DNA of 64,000 nt from VRUE01 sp963780815 (GTDB taxonomy: Bacteria; Actinomycetota; Thermoleophilia; Solirubrobacterales; 70-9), in NCBI GenBank assembly GCA_963780815.1, contig CAWADG010000013.1, forward strand, positions 253,197 through 317,196. The letters are read 5' to 3'. Each line of letters begins with the position of its first letter. Position 1 is the stretch's first letter. A program made the position numbers and the translations under genes. Of the stretch, positions 43,191-50,445 are shown piece by piece. The notes under the pieces are model-generated. The model was not told where the DNA came from and searched no databases. It worked only from the letters and a program-made list of their open reading frames with translations.

Positions 43191-44171
43191 TTACCGGACA
43201 TAGCCCAATTCCTTCAGATACTCATGGGCGGCCGCGGCCGGGTCCTGCTTGTCGATTTCGACCCGGGAATTCAGCTCCTGGATGACCGGGATCGTCATGT
43301 TGCTCTGAACCTTTTCGATCGTTGCGCCCAAGTCTGGGCCCGCTTGGTCGGCGACCTTCTTCGAGACGATGAAGATCGCGTTGCCGGCCGGGATCAGGCC
43401 CTTGTCGTCGTTCAGGATCGTGTACCGGGTCGAGCGCGCGAGCTGGGCGTCACTCGTGAACAGGATCGAGAGGTCCGCGTCACCCTTGTCAAGCACCGTG
43501 TAGCGCCGGCCGATGGCTACCGGCTTGAACTGCTTGAACCTTAGGCCGTAGTTCTTCTCGAGGCCCGCAAGGCAGTCGATCCGCCTGCGGCACTCGGGGG
43601 AGCCGGCGAGAACAAGTTTCTGCGACTTTCCAGTTAGATCCGAAACGTCCTTCAGGCCCAGCCTCTCGGCTGTGGTTGTGAGAGTGCCGACGGCGTTCGA
43701 GTCCGCGAACGGGGTCGGTGCATAGGCCACGATCCCCTCCTTGGCCAGGTCGGCCTTCGCCTCGTTGTAGGCCTGGGAGGCATCGGACGGGATCTTGTTC
43801 GCGGGGACCTGGAAGAACGAGCCGAGTGCAGTGGACGTGTACTCGGGGTAGCCGCTGATCTGGCCAACCTTGATCGCCTTCAGGGCCACCGTCTCTGAGC
43901 CCAGGTTGAGCTTGGTCTTCACGTTGTAGCCAGCGGTCCTTATGGCCTGGGCGTAGATCTGACCCAGGATGACCGACTCGGTGAAGTTCTTCGAGCCAAC
44001 CGTGATCGTTGTCTTCCCATTGGCCGGGTTCGACTGGATCAAGAGATTGCCTTGGACCCCGGAAACCGTCGGTGAGCCGCCACCACCCCCGCAGGCAGCG
44101 ATGCCGACCACAAGTGCCACGGCGGCGGCCGATGCGAACCCCGTCCGTACCCGAATAGCCCTATTTCCCAT
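43191..44171 (-). CDS. Glycine-betaine/choline-type ABC transporter substrate-binding lipoprotein
   Basis: 326 residues. A lipoprotein signal ends in GIAAC (Cys27), so the mature protein is membrane-anchored outside the cell. The OpuAC/ProX fold shows ITVGSKNFTESVILGQIYAQ, the conserved KNFTE start of this family, then SGYPEYTSTALG and VLDKGDADLSILFTSDAQL. It would bind betaine, choline or a similar osmolyte. No permease or ATPase gene lies next to it, so it is an orphan or works with components elsewhere. GGAAGGGGAA precedes the ATG. Confidence 0.9.
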   Translation of the reverse strand: MGNRAIRVRTGFASAAAVALVVGIAACGGGGGSPTVSGVQGNLLIQSNPANGKTTITVGSKNFTESVILGQIYAQAIRTAGYNVKTKLNLGSETVALKAIKVGQISGYPEYTSTALGSFFQVPANKIPSDASQAYNEAKADLAKEGIVAYAPTPFADSNAVGTLTTTAERLGLKDVSDLTGKSQKLVLAGSPECRRRIDCLAGLEKNYGLRFKQFKPVAIGRRYTVLDKGDADLSILFTSDAQLARSTRYTILNDDKGLIPAGNAIFIVSKKVADQAGPDLGATIEKVQSNMTIPVIQELNSRVEIDKQDPAAAAHEYLKELGYVR

Positions 44172-44434
44172 TTCCCCTTCCGATCCGGAGGGTCAACAAG
44201 CCAGCGCAGAACCTACGAAACCTTTGCACTTTCGCGGCAGGTTTGGAAGCGCGAGGGGCGCTGCCCCGCAGCAAGCCATGACGGGCTACGACCGAGGACG
44301 CTGCCGGGATTTGTCTCAGCAGTTTGGACAGCTGAGTTCGTGAGATTCGCTCAGTTCCGTGCCACGCGTGGTACCACCACCCGCAGCTTCGACGGCGCCA
44401 ACACCGGCAAGCTCGGGCTCAATCTGAAGGATGG
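44172..44434. other. Intergenic region
   Basis: About 260 bases with no gene. It contains GAGATTCGCTCAG at 44342, similar over 24 bases to 4904-4927. Nothing else is recognised. Confidence 0.4.
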
Positions 44435-45871
44435 CTATGCGCGGGCGCTCGGTGCGCCAAGACCGGCGGTGGCGAGCTTCTCCGCGACGACCGTGCGCTG
44501 CTCGTCGAGGGGCCGCCCGCAGGAGCCGGGCTCTGTGCCCTCGACGACCTGGGTTGAGCCGTCGCGTAGGCGAATCCGCATCCGGCTTGGAAAGGTCATC
44601 CGAAGCCTCGCGACGTCGATTTCATCGACCCCGCCAGCCCCAGCCCGCCCGCTCAGCCGCGCCCGCAGCGAGCTGCCCAGCCTGCGCCGCAGGCCGGGGT
44701 CGGCAACCAAGGCCCGCAGCAGCGCCGGGCCCGGGTTGGCCTCCTCCATGTTGAGGTCGCCGAGGCGTCGGCGGATCCGCAGGAGCTCGCGCAGGCCGAC
44801 GTCATCCGCTGAGGCGCCCGCGTCGAGCGTCCCGAGCAGCGTCTGCGCGGTCAGCGCCGGATCGTGGCGCAGGCTCACCCGCGCCGCGAGCTCGCGGATC
44901 CTCGTCTCGTTATCTGCGAGCCAGGCCCGCTCCAGCTCGGCCGGGGTCAGCCTGCCGGCAATCAGCGCGATCGCCGTACTGAGCCGCGCCGAGAAGTTGA
45001 CCCTGACCGGGGAGAGATCGGGGCCGGCGGACAGCGACTCCATCTCGCAGGTCAGCCATCCAGCGTCGATCTCCACCTCGGCGACCGCGGCCGCGTCGAC
45101 TCCGGCCGCACAGGCTGCCTCGCCGATCGACTGCAGGTAGGCGCAACCCGGCAGGCGCTTGAAGGCGAGCGTGTCGGTGAGCCATACCTCCCCCAGACCG
45201 CGAAACATCGCCGGGCGCGGCGCGAAGGAGAGGTTGGCGAGGACGCCGCGGGGGTGCTCGATCACGTCCAGCGCGCCGCTCACGCCGTCGGCGGCGAGCA
45301 GCGCCGCCCGCGCTCCCGCGGCGGCCGGCTCGGCCGCCGTCAGCAGCTTGCTCTGCGGGCCCATGAACCCCGGCCACATCCCGTAGGGCGGCTGGTAGAG
45401 GGCGATCGCCAGCGCCTGCGCCGTGCGGCGCGCGTCCAGTCCCATCCCCACCGCTCCCGCCACCGCCGCCGAGGCACAGTGGATCGAGGCCCAGAACTGG
45501 CCGTTGTGGGGACCGAGGAAGAGCGCCGCCCCGAGCCGCCCGGCCACCTCGTTGGCGGCGACGCGGGCGAGCATGGCGCGCTCTGGGTCGTCCGAAAACG
45601 CGGCCGCGGCTGGCACCGCCGAATGGCCGGTGTGGCCCATGAACAGGTAGTCGTCCCAATCGTGGGCGATCGACGCGGCGGCCGACCTATAGACCTCGCC
45701 GACCGGCCCGTCAGGGGCTACCGCGGCAAACGGGACGGCTTCCTGCTCACCGGCGGCCCTTGCCGCCGCGATGCTCAGCGCCTGCAGCTCGGCTCGCTCG
45801 CAGACGCCCGCGGACAGGTGGTCAAACTGGAGGCCGGCCGCCCAATCGCCGATCTGCTCACAGATCCACAC
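44435..45871 (-). CDS. MmgE/PrpD-family protein
   Basis: 478 residues from GTG 45871. The all-helical N-terminal domain reads DYLFMGHTGHSAVPAAAAFS, then GPHNGQFWASIHCASAAVAGAVGMGLD, typical of 2-methylcitrate dehydratase (PrpD) relatives. The second domain has LPGCAYLQSIGEAACAAG and a late MRIRLRDGSTQV. Relatives include PrpD, itaconate decarboxylase and less-defined lyases. With no methylcitrate-cycle genes nearby, the substrate is open. The gene is monocistronic. Confidence 0.85.
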   Translation of the reverse strand: MWICEQIGDWAAGLQFDHLSAGVCERAELQALSIAAARAAGEQEAVPFAAVAPDGPVGEVYRSAAASIAHDWDDYLFMGHTGHSAVPAAAAFSDDPERAMLARVAANEVAGRLGAALFLGPHNGQFWASIHCASAAVAGAVGMGLDARRTAQALAIALYQPPYGMWPGFMGPQSKLLTAAEPAAAGARAALLAADGVSGALDVIEHPRGVLANLSFAPRPAMFRGLGEVWLTDTLAFKRLPGCAYLQSIGEAACAAGVDAAAVAEVEIDAGWLTCEMESLSAGPDLSPVRVNFSARLSTAIALIAGRLTPAELERAWLADNETRIRELAARVSLRHDPALTAQTLLGTLDAGASADDVGLRELLRIRRRLGDLNMEEANPGPALLRALVADPGLRRRLGSSLRARLSGRAGAGGVDEIDVARLRMTFPSRMRIRLRDGSTQVVEGTEPGSCGRPLDEQRTVVAEKLATAGLGAPSARA

Positions 45872-46026
45872 CCGCCGATGCTCTCACGCTCGGACGCAAG
45901 ATGGAATCGACGATCCAGGCCCCCGCCCGTATCCCGTCGAGATCGCGGCGCAGCTCCAAGTGAGTGACATAGCTGGGGCCCGATTCGTCCCTCGCCCCCA
46001 CCGGCGGATAGTCGAAGGAACCCGTC

Positions 46027-46353
46027 TCACCCCCAGTTGTTCTGAAATTGGGGCGCCCCAGGGGTACCGACCTCGTGCCAACTTTCGGGTGGCATAAGGG
46101 AATTCGCCTTATCCGCCGTCGGAACGGTACCGAGTGTCGAGGCATTGATCTGCTTCCCGGTCAGCGTGCTGTTCTTAACCTTGGCTGCGGTGACTGCCTG
46201 CTTCTTGATTTTCGCCGTGGTCACCGAGTTCTTCTTCAGCTGCTTGGTGCCGACTGAGTTCTTGCCGAGGGTGAAGGCAAAGGCATTGCCTCCAACCGCC
46301 AGGACGATGGCGATGAGAGCGAGGACGTGAGCCGATGTGATGCGCTCTCTCAT
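46027..46353 (-). CDS. Truncated KNSVGTKQLK-type surface protein (paralog 1)
   Basis: 108 residues. The hydrophobic segment VLALIAIVLAVGGNAFAF (about 10-27) acts as signal or anchor. It is followed by LGKNSVGTKQLKKNSVTTAK and similar five-to-ten-residue repeats (VKNSTLTGKQINASTLGTVP). It matches the N-terminal half of the two following paralogs but stops at QFQNNWG, where they continue for another 80-110 residues. The sequence after its stop is unrelated. It is probably a truncated, possibly non-functional, copy. GGGAGG lies before the ATG. Function unknown; exported. Confidence 0.7.
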   Translation of the reverse strand: MRERITSAHVLALIAIVLAVGGNAFAFTLGKNSVGTKQLKKNSVTTAKIKKQAVTAAKVKNSTLTGKQINASTLGTVPTADKANSLMPPESWHEVGTPGAPQFQNNWG

Positions 46354-46459
46354 TTCGGCCTCCCTTGCGGGTCGTGGCTTTCGGCCTCGCAGCCCGAAGG
46401 GCCGAGGCCCTCGCTGCGACGCTATTCCTCCTCAGCCAGAACGGCAAGAGGGGCCGCTC
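46354..46459 (-). repeat. Duplicated upstream region, copy 1
   Basis: Similar over its length to 48004-48107, upstream of paralog 3. Both hold an inverted repeat of GGCCTCG/CGAGGCC type and the shared block GACGCTATTCCTCCTCA. The promoter or leader was therefore duplicated with the gene. Confidence 0.75.
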
Positions 46460-46491
46460 TGGACCCCCCCTCCAGGTTCGGTGGCTGATCC

Positions 46492-47154
46492 TCAGGATTC
46501 GGCGCGGAAGGTGACGCCATCCAACCTCGCAGTTTCGGCCAACGCGTTCAAAAGGTTGACCTGCCCATCCTCGAAAGTCTCCACATCCGGACCGGCAATG
46601 CTGAGTCCCTGCCCGCTTGGATCGCAAGTGGGACAGACGGCTGGGACTATGAGAATCGAGCGCTCGCCCGGCCTATAGCCTGGTGGCAGCTGAAAGATCG
46701 GTCCGTTTCCGCCTTCGGCTTCACCCTCTAGGTGCACTTCCCCCTCACGATCTTTGTAGAACGCCACCTTTGGAACTACTAGGAGTCCTCCTTCGGGCGG
46801 GTTGTGCCATCCATTCTGAAAGGGCGGCTCGCCCGGTGAGCCGACCTCGTGCGATGCTTCTGGAGTAGCGAGCGAGTTGGCAACGCTCGCTGTTCCAGCG
46901 CTGGTCGCGTTCCTGGCGGTCGGTACCGTCCCAAGGGTCGAAGCGTCGATCTGCGCTCCGGTGAGGCTGCCTTTCTTGACCTTCGCGCCCGTGATCGCTT
47001 CATTCTTGATCTTCGCCGTGGTGACGGCGTTCTTCTTGAGCTGCTTCGGGCCAACAGAGTTCTTTCCGAGGTGGAAGGCGACGGCATTGCCTCCGAGTGC
47101 CAGCACGATGGCGATCACGGCGAGGACGTGGGCGGAAGAGATGCGCTCTCTCAT
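46492..47154 (-). CDS. KNSVGTKQLK-type surface protein (paralog 2)
   Basis: 220 residues. Signal/anchor VLAVIAIVLALGGNAVAF is followed by LGKNSVGPKQLKKNAVTTAK and AKVKKGSLTGAQIDASTLGT, a repeated beta-type pattern. The C-terminal domain starts with PPFQNGW, includes VAFYKDREGEVHLEGEAEGG and IFQLPPGYRPG, and ends in LDGVTFRAES. Two cysteines in VCPTCDP may form a disulfide. The C-terminal part resembles small beta-domain tails of phage or surface proteins. Ribosome-binding site GGGGGAG. Function unknown; outside the membrane. Confidence 0.8.
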   Translation of the reverse strand: MRERISSAHVLAVIAIVLALGGNAVAFHLGKNSVGPKQLKKNAVTTAKIKNEAITGAKVKKGSLTGAQIDASTLGTVPTARNATSAGTASVANSLATPEASHEVGSPGEPPFQNGWHNPPEGGLLVVPKVAFYKDREGEVHLEGEAEGGNGPIFQLPPGYRPGERSILIVPAVCPTCDPSGQGLSIAGPDVETFEDGQVNLLNALAETARLDGVTFRAES

Positions 47155-47328
47155 GGGCTCCCCCTATGCGTGTGTTGTCGCATTTGGCCTCTCAGCCAAG
47201 GAGGGCCGGAGGCCCGTTGAAATCACGATATCCCCTTGGCCAAGGGTGGGTCAATCAAGGCAGGACGAAAGGCGCGTTAGGGGAGAAATGCAGTGAGGCT
47301 GGGCGCACCCCACTTAGTTCGGGTTGTC

Positions 47329-48003
47329 TCAGGATTCGGCGCGGAAGGTGACTCCGTCGAGACCGAAGCTGGTTCCTGGTGGGCCATGGACCTCGCCGTC
47401 ACTGGCTCCCTCTCCCGGCCCATAGACCACACCAACCTCGGCTTCGGTGCCACAGCCGTAACACACCATCGGGAATTCAAGGAACCTTCCGCTGGCCGGT
47501 CGGTCGCCTGGGGGAAGCTGAAAGACGGCCCCGCTCCCTTTTTCGGCAAAACCTCTCAAGTGAACGACGCCCTCATGGTCCTTGTAGAAGGCGACGGTCT
47601 CTTCGCCGGACCCAACGTCCTGCCACCCATTGAGGAATTTTGGCTCTCCCGGTGCCCCGACTTCGTGCCAGGGTTCCGGGGGGGCGAGCGAGTTGGCGGC
47701 ATCTGCCGTCCCGGCTGTCTGGGCGCTCTGTGCCGTAGGCACCGTGCCAAGCGTGGAGGCATTGATCTGCGTCCCGGTCAGCGAGCCGTTGGCAACCTTG
47801 GTTCCGGTGACCACACCGTTCCCGATCTTCTCCGACGTGACCGCACCGTCCTTGATTTTCGTAGTGGTGACCGAGTTCCTCTTCAGTTGCTTGGTGCCGA
47901 CTGAATTCTTGCCGAGGTGACCAGCGGCGTAGGCACCGCCCCCCAGCAACAGAAAGAAGCACAGCGTTGACATCACGTTCGCGTAGGTCAGCTTCGGGCG
48001 CAT
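47329..48003 (-). CDS. KNSVGTKQLK-type surface protein (paralog 3)
   Basis: 224 residues, same design as paralog 2: N-terminal hydrophobic helix (MSTLCFFLLLGGGAYAA), the LGKNSVGTKQLKRNSVTTTK repeat zone with one extra repeat (EKIGNGVVTGTKVANGSLTG), then PKFLNGW, VAFYKDHEGVVHLRGFAEKG, VFQLPPGDRPA and the identical end LDGVTFRAES. Cys pair VCYGCG. CGGAGG precedes the ATG by five bases. The set of three genes in a row shows repeated duplication. Each has its own leader, so they may be expressed separately. Confidence 0.8.
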   Translation of the reverse strand: MRPKLTYANVMSTLCFFLLLGGGAYAAGHLGKNSVGTKQLKRNSVTTTKIKDGAVTSEKIGNGVVTGTKVANGSLTGTQINASTLGTVPTAQSAQTAGTADAANSLAPPEPWHEVGAPGEPKFLNGWQDVGSGEETVAFYKDHEGVVHLRGFAEKGSGAVFQLPPGDRPASGRFLEFPMVCYGCGTEAEVGVVYGPGEGASDGEVHGPPGTSFGLDGVTFRAES

Positions 48004-48107
48004 CTGGGCCTCCGTTGGGGTTCGTGGCTTTGGCCTCGTCTACCCGAAGGGCCGAGGCCTCGCCTCGACGCTATTCCTCCTCATCCAGAACGGCAAGAGG
48101 GGCCGCT
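48004..48107 (-). repeat. Duplicated upstream region, copy 2
   Basis: Partner of 46354-46459. It keeps the ribosome-binding site, the GC-rich inverted repeat and the CGGCAAGAGGGGCCGCT block, with scattered substitutions. Confidence 0.75.
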
Positions 48108-48127
48108 TCACAGTAATGAAACGACCA

Positions 48128-49786
48128 CTAGGGAACAACGCGAAACGACGTCTGCGCCGGCGGGCCCGCGTCACCCGCGGCGTTGGTCGCGACCGCGGTC
48201 ACCAGGTAGGCGCCGGGCTTGAGGCTCTGTGGCTTCTTGCCGGGCTTCCCGTATCGGCCCGAGTAGAGGATCGCGTTCCTGCCCTTGCCCAGTTGTCGCT
48301 TGAAGGCACTGGTCGCGCGGTGGTGGGCGCAGCGCCCACCACCCTTCAGGTGCTTACAGGAACGGCTCGCCGTCACCGTGAAGGCAACCGTCGCGACTTC
48401 CGACAGGGTAAGCCGCAGCGTGGTCCCGGCGTGGACCGCATGTTGCGAGACGACCGCGCCTCCGGCCTTGACCCTGAATGCCTTCGGCGTCGCATGGAAA
48501 TCGGCGATCGACGGCATCGAGCCTTTCGAGCCTCCGCCGCCGGCCGGCGAGCAGGTCCCCTGCGTGGACGCATCGGTGGGACAGGCGTCCTGGGTGAAGT
48601 CGCCATAGCCATCGTGGTCCGCGTCGGGCTCGATGTCGGCGTCGTAAAGGAAGGTGCCGTTATGGGTGAGCCCCGTCACAGTGATCCCATCGCCGCCGTC
48701 ATTCGTTTGGGTGTACGTCGCCGAGCCGCCGCTCACCTGGAAGCCCTGGTCGCGGAGGCTCGGCACCGTCAGGCCGACGTAGGCCCCGGCCGGTATGGGC
48801 AGCCGGGTCTGGAATGTGGAGATCTGCGAGAAAAGCGGCTGAGCGGGAGCGGTCACGCTCCCGATCGTGCTCGAGTGCAGGACCGAATACGCGCTGAATT
48901 CACCGCCGCCGGCCGCAGGGTTGGGAGCTACGACGCGAGCGCGGTAGTCGCCCGCGTCTCCATCCAGCACCCGCCAACGGACGACGACGCCGTCGAACGG
49001 CGCCGCGGTAGAGACGCCGCCAACCGTCTTCTGGATCCGCATGCAGCCGCCGCCGCCGCAGCCTAGTGGTGGAGTCGAACGTCCCCCCTGCAGGTCACTG
49101 CCGAGGAGCGTCCCCGAGCAGGCCGAGGTCGCGATCGGCGAGGCGGGGCAAAGGTCCTGGGAGGTGTCGCCGTAGGCGTCACCGTCTTCGTCGGGCTCGA
49201 GCACGGCCTGAATGTTGACGCGCTTTTTGGTCGTTGCTTCGGTCGTGAACGAGCTTCCGAGGAGCGGGTTGGGCGTCAGGGTGCCGTTACTCACCGCATC
49301 TTCGACCGAGCTCGTCGCGAAGACTTCCGGAGTCTCTTCGATGAACGCGCTGATGGCGAAGCGGGCTCCGAGCAGGTCGCCGGCAGTGGCGGGGATGCGA
49401 TCGAAGAAGGTGCTCGGCTGCGCCAGGGGCAGGCCGTCGATGAAGTGTTCCGACCCCTCGCTGATCACGCTCGCGGTCGACGGGCCAGGGGTCCTGAAGG
49501 TCCGCGCCTGGACCCAGTCCGTCGGTTCGGTTTTTTCGCCGATCCGCATTCTGAACTTGGTCAGCACCCCGCTGAAGGGGAAGGCGTAGCTGCTGCTGGG
49601 CGGGCCGGAGCTGGTGCGCTCGAATCGGGTGCATGAGCAGCGACCTTCCGGTTCGTTGCTGGAGGCGATCTGCCCGATCAGCTGCGGCCCCGCCGCGCTC
49701 GCCGGCGCCGCCCCGACGCTCAGTGCCAGCGCGGCAGCAAGCGCCACGAAAACAGCCGGCACAGAGACCTGGACGAGACGGCTCAC
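48128..49786 (-). CDS. Secreted protein with calcium-type (thrombospondin-3-like) repeats
   Basis: 552 residues from GTG 49786. A signal peptide VSVPAVFVALAAALALSVGA ends near SAA-GPQ. Two beta-rich domains follow, each closed by an Asp-rich motif of the thrombospondin type 3 kind: DEDGDAYGDTSQDLCP near residue 250 and DADHDGYGDFTQDACP near 420. These bind calcium in related proteins. The C-terminal domain (ADFHATPKAFRVKAGG to FRVVP) resembles a bacterial Ig/cadherin-like fold. Function unknown; secreted or wall-associated. Upstream codons to 50041 are non-coding in character. Confidence 0.8.
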   Translation of the reverse strand: MSRLVQVSVPAVFVALAAALALSVGAAPASAAGPQLIGQIASSNEPEGRCSCTRFERTSSGPPSSSYAFPFSGVLTKFRMRIGEKTEPTDWVQARTFRTPGPSTASVISEGSEHFIDGLPLAQPSTFFDRIPATAGDLLGARFAISAFIEETPEVFATSSVEDAVSNGTLTPNPLLGSSFTTEATTKKRVNIQAVLEPDEDGDAYGDTSQDLCPASPIATSACSGTLLGSDLQGGRSTPPLGCGGGGCMRIQKTVGGVSTAAPFDGVVVRWRVLDGDAGDYRARVVAPNPAAGGGEFSAYSVLHSSTIGSVTAPAQPLFSQISTFQTRLPIPAGAYVGLTVPSLRDQGFQVSGGSATYTQTNDGGDGITVTGLTHNGTFLYDADIEPDADHDGYGDFTQDACPTDASTQGTCSPAGGGGSKGSMPSIADFHATPKAFRVKAGGAVVSQHAVHAGTTLRLTLSEVATVAFTVTASRSCKHLKGGGRCAHHRATSAFKRQLGKGRNAILYSGRYGKPGKKPQSLKPGAYLVTAVATNAAGDAGPPAQTSFRVVP

Positions 49787-50445
49787 GAGTAGAGCTTGGC
49801 ACGTGCGAGCAATGAAACACCAGTCGAGTCTGATCCAGGCCCTGCCCCACAATGCCCCCGGGCCATCGATCAGGCGTCCCGCGAACCCGCACGAACGGAC
49901 AAAGCCCGGAATCGGACTGCGCCGGCGTTGGTCGCATGGATAATCGAGGCCTGCCGGGGGCGGTAGCTCAGTTGGGTTCGCTGCCGCTGCCATCGAGGTT
50001 CGCCCGCCCGATCGCCGTCCTCCAGCGACGCGATCTCGCACCCTGGGTTGAAGAAACAGCTACGGGAGCTAGGGAAGGATTCCGAGGCGCCTAGAACCGG
50101 TCTAGCAAGCCAGATCTTACGCCTTCGAACGAATTGGTCTGTTCGAGCTCGGAGTCCTTGCGCCGAGCGTCGCGATCAGGCGGGCCTAGAGGTCTGGGTT
50201 GGGGATTTCGCCGCGCCGTTCGAGGTACGCCGGCGGGGCTTAGGGCCCATCATCTCGAGCATCAGCGACTCGGGAACGCGAGGCGGTTCAGACGGCGGCG
50301 TGTCACTGACCGCGAACTCTGTGATCGCCGACAGGGTCGGGATGAGCGTCGAGCTGGTCCCGCACCTATTCGGCGCCCGACCGGACAACGCGGCCTGCTG
50401 GCCTACTGGAGGGTCGGGAGCAAAGTCGTCAACAAAGCCGCACCG
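49787..50445. other. Gene-poor stretch with tRNA fragment
   Basis: About 660 bases. Beyond the 5' tRNA fragment there is no supported gene. Open frames on both strands near 50048-50445 lack motifs, start signals and sensible composition. Confidence 0.4.
49957..49980 (+). pseudogene. 5' tRNA fragment
   Basis: GGGGCGG-TA-GCTC-AGTTGG reads as the acceptor 5' strand and D arm of a tRNA gene. No anticodon or T arm follows, so only about 24 bases survive. Confidence 0.4.

Noticed and set aside
45858..46016. Possible separate gene fragment between the MmgE gene and paralog 1 (minus-strand GARDESGPSYVTHLELRRDL)
   Set aside because: The residues look plausible, but there is no start, no motif and the end overlaps the MmgE start. 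Too little to call.
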